Counted from the first letter of the stretch, positions 1 to 6,323 are shown. The stretch is 6,323 bases of DNA from Pseudomonadota bacterium (GCA_021847125.1 JAJZUK010000072.1:1-6323), one strand, 5' to 3'. Numbers and translations: made by a program. The notes: generated from the letters alone by a model not told the origin.

Positions 1-549
1 TCCGGGCCGATCAAGTACTACTACATCCTGCTGGCCCTGCTGCTGCTCGCCATCGTGGTCAACCTGCGGCTGCAGCACTCGCGCATCGGCCGCGCCTGGG
101 AGGCGATACGCGAGGACGAAACCGCGGCGCGGGCGATGGGCATCAACACCACCCGCATCAAGCTGCTCGCGTTCGCCATGGGCGCCTCGTTCGGCGGCAT
201 CGCCGGCGGCATGTTTGCCGCGATCCAGGGTTTCATCAGCCCGGAGAGCTTCGTTCTGGTCGAATCCGTCATGGTGTTGTCCATGGTGGTACTGGGCGGC
301 ATGGGCAATATCTGGGGAGTGGTATTGGGTGCGGTGCTGCTTTCTTTCGTGCCTGAATTGCTGCGCTATACGGTCGAGCCGCTGCAGAAATCGCTGTTCG
401 GCAGATCGATCGTAGAACCCGAGGTGATCCGCATGCTGCTGTTCGGGTTGGCCCTGGTCCTGATGATGCTGTACCGGCCGGCGGGACTGCTGCCCTCGGC
501 GGTCAGAAAACGCGAGCTGGCGAAACCCGACGAGGGGGCTGCCGCGTGA
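1..549 (+). CDS. livM: Branched-chain amino acid ABC transporter permease LivM, C-terminal part (5' end outside window)
   Basis: Inner-membrane permease of the LivFGHMJ-type importer family, forming half of the channel with LivH. The frame is open from base 1, so 182 C-terminal residues are visible and roughly the first 130-150 of a typical LivM of about 320 are missing. The first visible residues form a hydrophobic segment (YYYILLALLLLAIVV). It is followed by the conserved cytoplasmic loop RAWEAIREDETAARAMGI, which contacts the ATPases, and then by Gly/Ala-rich membrane segments. The family's usual C-terminal stretch (VLGGMGNIWG, then a final helix and YRPAGLLPS) is present and the tail is charged. 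The stop codon overlaps the livG start (GTGA). The substrate cannot be read from the permease; leucine/isoleucine/valine is the default, but urea and short-chain amide importers use the same family. Confidence 0.93.
   Translation, partial: SGPIKYYYILLALLLLAIVVNLRLQHSRIGRAWEAIREDETAARAMGINTTRIKLLAFAMGASFGGIAGGMFAAIQGFISPESFVLVESVMVLSMVVLGGMGNIWGVVLGAVLLSFVPELLRYTVEPLQKSLFGRSIVEPEVIRMLLFGLALVLMMLYRPAGLLPSAVRKRELAKPDEGAAA
532..538 (+). promoter_or_regulatory. Ribosome binding site of livG
   Basis: GAGGGGG lies 7 bases before the GTG at 546, inside the last codons of livM. It is the clearest Shine-Dalgarno sequence in the window and supports the GTG start that overlaps the livM stop. Confidence 0.6.
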
Positions 550-1330
550 CTAGCGCCCTGCTCGAGTGTGCGGGCCTGGACAAGCGCTTCGGCGGCGTGC
601 TGGCTCTGGCCGAGGTTGGGTTCAGCATCCGTCGCGGCGAGATCTATGGCCTGATCGGCCCCAACGGCGCGGGCAAGACCACGCTGTTCAACACGCTCAC
701 CGGCATCTACCCCTGCGACGCGGGAGGCTTCACTTTTGCCGGCGCGCCGCTCGCGGGCTTGCGGCCGGATCAGATCGCGGCGCGCGGCATCGCGCGCACG
801 TTCCAGAATATCCGCCTGTTCGGCAATCTGTCCGCGCTGGACAACGTGATGATAGGACGCCACGTGCGCACGCGCGCCGGCGTGTTCGGCGCAATTCTGC
901 GCACGCGCGCCACGCTGGAAGAGGAGCGGCAGATCGAACGGCGCGCGCTGGAACTGCTCGGCTATGTGGGCATTGCGGCGCGCGCCAACCATGTGTCCCG
1001 GCAGCTGCCCTATGGTGACCAGCGGCGGCTGGAGATCGCGCGCGCCCTCGCCACCGAGCCGCAACTGCTGGCGCTGGACGAGCCGGCCGCCGGCATGAAC
1101 GCCACCGAAACGCTGGAGCTGAAGAAGCTGCTCGAGCGCGTGCGCGCCGATGGCACGACCATCCTGTTGATCGAGCATGATATGAAACTGGTGATGGGAC
1201 TGTGCGACCGCGTGCTGGTGCTCGACTACGGACGAAGAATCGCCGAAGGCCCGCCGCGCGAGGTGCAGCGCGATCCGCGCGTCATCGAGGCGTATCTCGG
1301 CAGCACTCCCGCAGACGGCGCGGCGACGCC

Positions 1331-1334
<4 letters not shown>
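546..1334 (+). CDS. livG: Branched-chain amino acid ABC transporter ATP-binding protein LivG
   Basis: Cytoplasmic ATPase that pairs with LivF to power the LivH/LivM channel. It has 262 residues, close to the usual LivG length of about 255. In order: Walker A GPNGAGKTT at residues 38-46, Q-loop Gln87 in the ARTFQNIRLF motif typical of LivG, signature region LPYGDQ at 154-159, Walker B LLALDEP with Asp178-Glu179, and H-loop His211 in IEHDMKL. LivG proteins normally carry LPYGxQ rather than LSGGQ, so the altered signature is a family trait. The C-terminal EVQRDPRVIEAYLG is the usual LivG tail. I chose the GTG start because it overlaps the livM stop (GTGA), follows a good ribosome binding site and gives the normal N-terminus. 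It is translated in an operon with livM and livF. Confidence 0.95.
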
Positions 1335-2047
<713 letters not shown>

Positions 2048-2063
2048 ACGCGCCGGCCCGAGC

Positions 2064-3095
2064 TCACTTCACCTGCGCCAAATCGGCCTCGGTCGTAAAC
2101 GAGTCGGCAAAAAACTCTTCCGCCGGCAGTGCGCACAGCGCGCTGAAATCGCGCCGCGCCGCTTCTATCACCACCGGCGCGCCGCAGGCATAGACCTGGT
2201 GCCCGGAGAGATCGGGAAAATCCTCGATGACGGCGCGATGGACGAAACCGGCGCGCCCGGTCCAGGCGTCCTCCGGCAGGGCGTCGGACACCACCGGCAC
2301 GTAGCGGAACTGGGGGTGCTGCGCGGCCCAGCTTCGGGCGAGTTCGTCCAGGTACAGATCGCGCGGGCGGCGGCCGCCCCAGTACAGGGTCATGGGCCGT
2401 GTGATGCCCTTGTAGAGCGCATGCTCCACGATCGCCTTGATCGGCGCGAAACCGGTGCCGCTGGCAAGCAGCACTATCGGTTTCTCGCTGTCCTCGCGCA
2501 GAAAGAAAGTGCCGTGCGGGCCTTCGAAGCGCAGGATGTCGCGGGTTTTCATTTTTTCGAACACATGGTCGGTGAACAGGCCGCCTGCCATATGGCGCAC
2601 GTGGATCTGCAGCAGCGCGTCCTCATGCGGGGCATTGGCCATGGAATAGCTGCGGCGCTTGCCGTCCTTGAGCAGGAACTCGATATATTGTCCGGCCAGG
2701 TATTGCAGGCGCTCGTTTGCCGGAAGCTTGAGGGAAATCACCGCCACGTCCGGCGCGGGCTTGTCGATAGTCTGCACGCGGCATGGCAGGATCTTGACCT
2801 GCTGGTCCTTGATCGCCCCGATTTCGCGGCACTCGATGACAATGTCGCTCAAGGGGCGCGCGACGCAGAACAGCGCCAGGCCATTCGCCTGCTCGGCAGC
2901 CGTGAGAGCGGTATCGGCATGCTTGCCATAATCGATGTCGCCCTCCAGCAGCTTGCCCTTGCAGCTGCCGCAGGCGCCGTTGCGGCAGCCGTAGGCAAGG
3001 CCGAAACCTTCGCGCAAGGCGGCGACCAGCACGGTCTCCTCGGGCTGTACCTGGAAGCTATGGCCGCTGGGGCGGATGGTGACCTGATGGGACAT
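2064..3095 (-). CDS. [2Fe-2S] ferredoxin/FAD/NAD(P)H oxidoreductase, CDP-6-deoxy-delta-3,4-glucoseen reductase-like
   Basis: Soluble one-component electron-transfer flavoprotein of 343 residues. The N-terminal domain (about 1-90) is a plant-type ferredoxin with CRNGACGSC giving Cys37, Cys42 and Cys45, plus Cys77 in ALFC, the four ligands of a [2Fe-2S] cluster. The middle (about 100-200) is a ferredoxin-reductase FAD domain with RRSYSMAN at 147-154. The C-terminal part binds NAD(P)H: GTGFAP at 213-218, YWGGR and YACGAPVVIEAARRDF near the end. Electrons should pass NAD(P)H to FAD to iron-sulfur to an unknown acceptor. The name AscD/'glucoseen reductase' is what databases usually give such proteins, but no deoxysugar genes are nearby, so I do not adopt that function; oxygenase reductases share this layout. 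The ATG at 3095 starts the ferredoxin fold directly, and an open extension upstream would run through the divergent gene's promoter. It converges on livF with 16 bases between. Confidence 0.88.
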   Translation of the reverse strand: MSHQVTIRPSGHSFQVQPEETVLVAALREGFGLAYGCRNGACGSCKGKLLEGDIDYGKHADTALTAAEQANGLALFCVARPLSDIVIECREIGAIKDQQVKILPCRVQTIDKPAPDVAVISLKLPANERLQYLAGQYIEFLLKDGKRRSYSMANAPHEDALLQIHVRHMAGGLFTDHVFEKMKTRDILRFEGPHGTFFLREDSEKPIVLLASGTGFAPIKAIVEHALYKGITRPMTLYWGGRRPRDLYLDELARSWAAQHPQFRYVPVVSDALPEDAWTGRAGFVHRAVIEDFPDLSGHQVYACGAPVVIEAARRDFSALCALPAEEFFADSFTTEADLAQVK

Positions 3096-3122
3096 TGTCG
3101 TAACTACGGCGCTAAGTGCAGG

Positions 3123-3128
3123 TACAAT
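3123..3128 (+). promoter_or_regulatory. Candidate -10 box for the SDR-cutA-dsbD unit
   Basis: TACAAT (5 of 6 to the sigma-70 consensus) ends 6 bases before the ATG at 3135, so transcription would start at or next to the start codon. The best -35 at a 17-base spacing is the weak GTAACT (3100-3105). It lies in the AT-rich centre of the divergent gap. The box is seen; promoter activity is inferred. Confidence 0.45.
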
Positions 3129-3132
3129 TTTA
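3127..3132 (-). promoter_or_regulatory. Candidate -10 box for the divergent reductase gene
   Basis: Read on the minus strand, 3132 to 3127 is TAAAAT (5 of 6 to consensus). It would start transcription near 3120 and leave a leader of about 25 bases before the reductase ATG at 3095. No convincing -35 lies upstream, where the sequence is already inside the SDR gene, and the leader shows no Shine-Dalgarno. The box overlaps the opposed TACAAT by two bases. Confidence 0.35.
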
Positions 3133-3134
3133 CT

Positions 3135-4004
3135 ATGAAGAAGCTGCTCATCGTCGGCTGCGGCGATATCGCGTTGCGCGCGTTGCCGCAACTCGCGCGC
3201 AATTACCAGGTGTTCGGCCTGGTGCGCGCTGCCGGCCAGGCCGAGCGCATTGCCGCCCTGGGCGCGACCCCGCTACAGGGCGACCTGGACCTTCCGGCCA
3301 GCCTGCAGCCCCTGGCCCTGGGCGCGGACCTGGTATTGCATCTGGCGCCGCCGGATGAAAGCGGCGAGGCAGACCAGCGCAGCGCCAATCTGATCGCCGC
3401 GCTTTCGCCGCGGCCGCCCGAGCGCCTGGTCTACATCAGCACCAGCGGCGTGTACGGCGATTGCGGCGGTGCCTGGGTGGACGAAGACCGGCCGATGGCA
3501 CCGCAATCCCCGCGCGGCGCGCGGCGGGCCGATGCGGAGCGCAGGCTCATCGCCTGGGGCCAGCGCAGCGGCGTCGCGGTGATAGTGCTGCGCGTGCCCG
3601 GGATCTACGCGGCCGAGCGCCTGCCGCTGACGCAGTTGAAGCGCGGCGCGCCGGTGTTGCGCGCCGAGGATGACGTCTATACCAATCACATACACGCCGA
3701 CGACCTCGCCGGCATCTGTGCGACGGCGCTCGAACGCGGCGCGGCCGGCCGCATATACAATGCGAGCGACGACAGCGAGATGAAAATGGGCGACTACTTC
3801 GATTTGGTGGCCGATCGCTCCGGTCTGCCCCGGCCGCCGCGGATCACCCGCGCGGCGGCAGAGGCGGGCGCCATTTCGCCGGGGCTGTTGTCTTTTATGA
3901 GCGAATCGCGCCGCCTGGTCAATACGCGCATGAAAGCCGAACTGGGCGTGCGACTGCGCTACCCGAGCGTGTATGAGGGTGTGCCGCAATCCGTGGTGAA
4001 ATGA
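3135..4004 (+). CDS. YeeZ-like NAD(P)-binding epimerase/dehydratase family protein (atypical SDR)
   Basis: Cytoplasmic extended short-chain dehydrogenase/reductase fold, 289 residues, substrate unknown. The N-terminus is a Rossmann motif, LLIVGCGDIA, with the glycines at 8 and 10. YISTSGVYG at 100-108 marks the active-site serine strand, RVPGIY at 153-158 and TNHIHADDL at 183-191 are typical of the NAD-dependent epimerase family, and YNASDD follows near 210. The catalytic YxxxK is not present: at the expected position, 127-131, the sequence reads RGARR. The protein may therefore bind a dinucleotide without classical SDR catalysis. The ATG at 3135 begins the Rossmann strand directly; an in-frame ATG at 3087 would add 16 residues overlapping the reductase gene and looks less likely. 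It is the first gene of a rightward unit with cutA and dsbD. The family name is from recall of YeeZ-like proteins. Confidence 0.85.
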   Translation: MKKLLIVGCGDIALRALPQLARNYQVFGLVRAAGQAERIAALGATPLQGDLDLPASLQPLALGADLVLHLAPPDESGEADQRSANLIAALSPRPPERLVYISTSGVYGDCGGAWVDEDRPMAPQSPRGARRADAERRLIAWGQRSGVAVIVLRVPGIYAAERLPLTQLKRGAPVLRAEDDVYTNHIHADDLAGICATALERGAAGRIYNASDDSEMKMGDYFDLVADRSGLPRPPRITRAAAEAGAISPGLLSFMSESRRLVNTRMKAELGVRLRYPSVYEGVPQSVVK

Positions 4005-4019
4005 AATTCGACTGAACAC

Positions 4020-4349
4020 ATGGACGGCCTGCTGGTCATCACCCATCTGCCCGACCGCGCCAGTGCGCAAAAGCTTGCGGCGCTGCTCATAGAGCGGCGC
4101 CTGGCCGCCTGCGTGAATCTGCTTGCGCCCTGCGACTCGATATACCGCTGGCGCGGGGAAATCCAGCACGACGCAGAGCATCCACTGCTGATCAAGACCG
4201 CCGGGGACCGCTACGCCGAGCTGGAAGCGGCGATCCGCGCCAACCATCCGTATGAACTCCCGGAGATAATAGCGGTCACAATAAACCAGGGCCTGCCGGC
4301 CTATTTGCAGTGGATAGCGTCCGAAACGCGCACCGACACGCCCGCCTGA
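4020..4349 (+). CDS. cutA: CutA-type divalent ion tolerance protein
   Basis: Small, very stable trimeric protein of the CutA1 family, 109 residues against 112 in E. coli. Conserved elements are visible in order: a ferredoxin-like beta strand LLVITHLPD, helix AQKLAALLIERRLAACVNLL with the conserved CVN, YRWRGEIQ, LLIKT, and HPYELPEIIA near the C-terminus. In E. coli the locus was linked to copper tolerance, partly through the neighbouring dsbD, and the true role of CutA is still unsettled. The start is fixed: the SDR stop TGA lies in the same frame 15 bases upstream and no other start codon lies between. No Shine-Dalgarno is evident, so translation may rely on re-initiation after the SDR gene. 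It is followed 15 bases later by dsbD, a known conserved pairing. Confidence 0.93.
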   Translation: MDGLLVITHLPDRASAQKLAALLIERRLAACVNLLAPCDSIYRWRGEIQHDAEHPLLIKTAGDRYAELEAAIRANHPYELPEIIAVTINQGLPAYLQWIASETRTDTPA

Positions 4350-4352
4350 CCC

Positions 4353-4358
4353 CATAAT
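4353..4358 (+). promoter_or_regulatory. Candidate -10 box directly before dsbD
   Basis: CATAAT (5 of 6 to the sigma-70 consensus) lies in the 15-base cutA-dsbD gap and ends 6 bases before the dsbD ATG, the same spacing as the box before the SDR gene. There is no Shine-Dalgarno in the gap (bases 4350-4364 are mostly C, A and T), so a transcript starting at the ATG itself is plausible. No good -35 or extended -10 is visible. Confidence 0.4.
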
Positions 4359-4364
4359 CCCGCC

Positions 4365-6158
4365 ATGCGATCCAACCTGTATCGAATTTTCGCCTTGCTG
4401 CTCGCGTTTTCCCTGCATGGGATCGCCGCTGCGCAGGAACTGCTGCCACCCGAAGTGGCGTTCAAGTTTTCGGCGCGGGCGCTGGACGCCGATACGCTGG
4501 AGGTCAGCTATCAGATCGCCAAGGGCTATTATCTATACCGCGACAAGTTCAAGTTCGCCGCGGAACCCGAAACGATAAAGCTGGGCGCGGCGCAGTTCCC
4601 CCCGGGCGACGTGCACAACGACGAATTTTTCGGAAAAGTCGAGACCTATCGCAAGGAGTTGCGGATTCGCCTGCCGATCACGCGCAGCGCATCCGCCGAC
4701 CGGCTCACGCTGGCCGTTACCTCCCAGGGCTGCGCCGACGTGGGCGTGTGCTACGTGCCGCAACTGCAAAAGGCGGTCATCGAGCTTCCCGCAGCGGGCA
4801 GTAGCCCGGTCTCATCGGCCGCCCCGGCCGCGAATTCGCGCGGAAACGGCCCGGATGGCGCTATCGGAGAAGAGGCGCGGTTTGAGCGCCTGCTCGCCTC
4901 GGGCAGCCTTTGGCTGATCGCCGCGGCATTTTTCGGCGCGGGCATACTGCTGACGTTCACGCCCTGCGTGCTGCCCATGATTCCGATACTGTCGGGCATC
5001 ATCGTCGGCGAAGGCCGCAATGCCACGCGCACGCGCGCGTTTAGCCTGTCCTTCGCCTACGTCCTGGGCATGTCGGTTACCTATACCGGGATCGGCGTCG
5101 GCGCGGCGCTGTCGGGCAATCTTCTGTCGGCGGCGCTGCAGAATTCCTGGGTGTTGTCCGCTTTTGCCCTGGTATTCGTGGTGTTGTCGCTATCGATGTT
5201 CGGTTTCTACGAATTGCAGCTGCCGGCCGGGTTTCACACTCGAATGACCAAGGCGAGCAACCGCTTCAAGGGCGGACACCTGGGCGCGGTGGTGTTGATG
5301 GGGGTGCTCTCGGCCGCCATCGTCAGCCCCTGCGTGGCTGCGCCGCTGGCCGGCGCCCTGCTCTACATCAGCCAGACGCGCGACGTGGTGCTGGGTGGCA
5401 CCGCGCTATTCGCCATGTCCATAGGCATGGGCGTGCCTTTGATCCTGGTCGGTGTGTTCGAGGGCGCGTTCCTGCCCAAGTCCGGCCACTGGATGCGGTC
5501 GGTGAAGCATTTTTTCGGCGTGCTGCTGCTCGCGCTCGCGATCTGGATCGTTACGCCGGTGCTGCCGGTGGCCGCGCAGATGCTCGCCTGGGCGGCGCTG
5601 TTGATCGGGTCGGCCATGGTGCTGCGCGCGATCGATCCCCTGCCTGCGGATTCCGGTGCATACACGCGCCTGTGGAAAGGCGTGGGTTTTCTCGCACTTC
5701 TGGCCGGTGCCGCTCTGGCCATCGGTGTGCTCGCCGGCAGCCGCGACGTGCTGCGGCCGCTTGCCGGGATAGTGGCCGGCGGCCAGCGCGGGGCACAGGC
5801 AGCGCAGTTCACCGGCGTGAGGAACCTCGCCGAACTCGAGGCGAAGCTCCAGGTGCCCGGCAGGCCGGTGATGCTCGATTTCTACGCCGACTGGTGCGTG
5901 TCGTGCAAGGAAATGGAGGCCTTCACCTTTACCGACGCGCGGGTGAAGACAAAAATGGAACAAATGCTGTTATTGCGCGCGGATGTCACCGCCAATTCGC
6001 CCGAGGACAAGGCATTGCTAAAGCGCTTCAGCCTGTTCGGGCCTCCGGGCATCATTTTTTTCGACCGACTAGGCAGGGAGGTGCAGGGCCTGCGGGTGAT
6101 CGGCTACGAATCGGCGGACGTTTTCCTCGCCACGCTCAACCGCGCCGCCGCGCTTTGA
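4365..6158 (+). CDS. dsbD: Thiol:disulfide interchange protein DsbD
   Basis: Inner-membrane electron conduit that takes electrons from cytoplasmic thioredoxin and passes them to periplasmic partners such as DsbC and CcmG. It has 597 residues, slightly longer than the E. coli protein (565). Residues 1-23 are a signal peptide (Arg2/Arg7, a hydrophobic core, IAAA before QE). The periplasmic alpha domain has Cys123 and Cys129 (QGCADVGVCYVP) and the cap-loop motif DEFFG at 86-90. A linker rich in Ala, Ser and Pro (about 143-165) leads to eight predicted membrane helices (about 182-457) carrying the redox pair Cys201 (TPCVLP) and Cys323 (SPCVAAP). The C-terminal thioredoxin-like gamma domain has WCVSCK with Cys511 and Cys514 and a cis-proline loop, FGPPGI. 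All six catalytic cysteines are present, so the protein looks complete and functional. The ATG at 4365 gives a proper signal peptide. It lies 15 bases after cutA. Confidence 0.97.
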   Translation: MRSNLYRIFALLLAFSLHGIAAAQELLPPEVAFKFSARALDADTLEVSYQIAKGYYLYRDKFKFAAEPETIKLGAAQFPPGDVHNDEFFGKVETYRKELRIRLPITRSASADRLTLAVTSQGCADVGVCYVPQLQKAVIELPAAGSSPVSSAAPAANSRGNGPDGAIGEEARFERLLASGSLWLIAAAFFGAGILLTFTPCVLPMIPILSGIIVGEGRNATRTRAFSLSFAYVLGMSVTYTGIGVGAALSGNLLSAALQNSWVLSAFALVFVVLSLSMFGFYELQLPAGFHTRMTKASNRFKGGHLGAVVLMGVLSAAIVSPCVAAPLAGALLYISQTRDVVLGGTALFAMSIGMGVPLILVGVFEGAFLPKSGHWMRSVKHFFGVLLLALAIWIVTPVLPVAAQMLAWAALLIGSAMVLRAIDPLPADSGAYTRLWKGVGFLALLAGAALAIGVLAGSRDVLRPLAGIVAGGQRGAQAAQFTGVRNLAELEAKLQVPGRPVMLDFYADWCVSCKEMEAFTFTDARVKTKMEQMLLLRADVTANSPEDKALLKRFSLFGPPGIIFFDRLGREVQGLRVIGYESADVFLATLNRAAAL

Positions 6159-6251
6159 TTTCGGGTGAGTGCGCCGACGGGATGGGGCGGATTTTGTTGC
6201 AAGTGTGATTGTCGAAGCTCCGAGGTATCCTCCCGCGCCGGCCGAGCAGGT
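6159..6251. other. Start of the non-coding tail after dsbD
   Basis: I see no convincing gene in this stretch. It holds a small palindrome GAGG-TAT-CCTC (6222-6232) and scattered promoter-like words (TTGCAA at 6197, TATCCT at 6226) whose 23-base spacing is too long for a sigma-70 promoter. One frame is open from a GTG at 6169 to the window end (51 codons), but it has no recognisable domain or ribosome binding site and would run through both hairpins downstream. Confidence 0.4.
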
Positions 6252-6290
6252 GCATGGTCTTTGCGCGCTGCGCGCGCCAACCGTGCTTTT
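6252..6290 (+). terminator. Candidate rho-independent terminator of the dsbD unit
   Basis: An imperfect hairpin forms from 6252 to 6286. GCATGGT (6252-6258) pairs with ACCGTGC (6280-6286) with one G-T wobble. After a three-base bulge, TG and CGCGC (6262-6268) pair with GCGCG and CA (6272-6276, 6278-6279) around a TGC loop, leaving one bulged C at 6277. TTTT follows at once (6287-6290). The GC-rich stem and position about 95 bases after dsbD fit a terminator, but the T-run is short and the bulges weaken the stem. Confidence 0.4.
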
Positions 6291-6323
6291 GATACGGATA
6301 CAAAGCGCATCCGTATCAAAAGC
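6285..6323. repeat. Perfect 15-bp inverted repeat at the window end
   Basis: The left arm GCTTTTGATACGGAT (6285-6299) is matched base for base by its reverse complement (6309-6323) around a 9-base spacer, ACAAAGCGC. The arms are much richer in A/T than the surroundings. It is not a normal intrinsic terminator on either strand, because each arm starts with GCTTTT and the stem would be followed by AAAAGC rather than T's. It could be an operator, a dispersed repeat or mobile-element end, or a fold-back artefact, since the right arm stops exactly at the last base. The arms could continue beyond the window. Confidence 0.8.

Noticed and set aside
366..1178. 270-codon open frame on the minus strand opposite livM/livG
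   Set aside because: It lies wholly opposite clear livM and livG coding sequence, and its His/Gln/Arg-rich low-information translation is a shadow of the GC-rich codons.
2199..3134. Long open stretch in frame with the SDR gene, which would extend it to about 600 residues
   Set aside because: It is antisense to the well-supported reductase gene, and its composition is a typical GC-rich shadow frame with no recognisable domain. The Rossmann fold starts properly at 3135.
3087..3134. Upstream in-frame ATG (3087) as SDR start
   Set aside because: It would add 16 residues before the Rossmann strand and overlap the start of the reductase gene, whereas MKKLLIVGCG is the normal N-terminus of this fold.
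3273..4418. 381-codon open frame on the minus strand opposite SDR and cutA
   Set aside because: It is antisense to two recognised genes, lacks any motif and would cross three gene boundaries.
6254..6292. Short ORF MVFARCARQPCF ending at TGA inside the inverted-repeat arm, resembling an attenuator leader peptide
   Set aside because: AGG (6248-6250) is only 3 bases from the ATG, no run of regulatory codons is present, and no downstream gene is visible. The peptide mostly reflects the GCGC hairpin.
6169..6323. Open frame from a GTG at 6169 to the window end (51 codons, could be the 5' end of a further gene)
   Set aside because: There is no ribosome binding site or recognisable domain, and it would encode both hairpins and the perfect inverted repeat. 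It cannot be excluded without the downstream sequence.
6285..6323. Perfect inverted repeat as an ordinary rho-independent terminator
   Set aside because: On both strands the 3' side of the stem ends in AAAAGC and no T-run follows within the window.

Overview
The window is GC-rich, densely packed bacterial chromosome with seven protein genes and almost no spare DNA. The gene content (a LivM/LivG/LivF transporter end, a ferredoxin-type flavin reductase, a YeeZ-like short-chain dehydrogenase, CutA and DsbD) and the codon use fit a Gram-negative proteobacterium. A betaproteobacterium is my best guess, from remembered gene neighbourhoods rather than any search. DsbD with a signal peptide shows that the cell has a periplasm. 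All seven genes end in TGA, and no gene contains an internal TGA, so the standard code applies.

Layout. Positions 1-2047 (+) hold the 3' end of a branched-chain amino acid (or related amide/urea-type) ABC transporter operon: the C-terminal part of the permease livM, then livG and livF. These are joined by 4-base GTGA and ATGA overlaps, which is the mark of translational coupling. Positions 2064-3095 (-) hold a 343-residue [2Fe-2S]/FAD/NAD(P)H reductase that converges on livF with only 16 bases between them. A 39-base divergent gap (3096-3134) separates it from a rightward three-gene unit: a YeeZ-like SDR (3135-4004), cutA (4020-4349) and dsbD (4365-6158). These are spaced by exactly 15 bases each and all lie in the same reading frame. 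Positions 6159-6323 are non-coding as far as I can tell. They hold an imperfect hairpin followed by TTTT (candidate dsbD terminator) and then a perfect 15-bp inverted repeat that ends on the last base of the window.

How it fits together. LivM/G/F supply the inner-membrane channel part and the two ATPases of a high-affinity importer; the binding protein and LivH should lie upstream, outside the window. DsbD carries electrons from cytoplasmic thioredoxin across the inner membrane to periplasmic disulfide isomerases and cytochrome c maturation proteins. CutA next to dsbD is a familiar arrangement, also seen in E. coli. The flavin reductase and SDR are soluble proteins of unknown substrate.

I see no phage, CRISPR, transposase, toxin-antitoxin or other accessory system. 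The parts worth a second look are regulatory: two -10-like boxes placed exactly 6 bases before ATG codons (possible leaderless mRNAs), overlapping opposed -10 boxes in the divergent gap, and the terminal inverted repeat.
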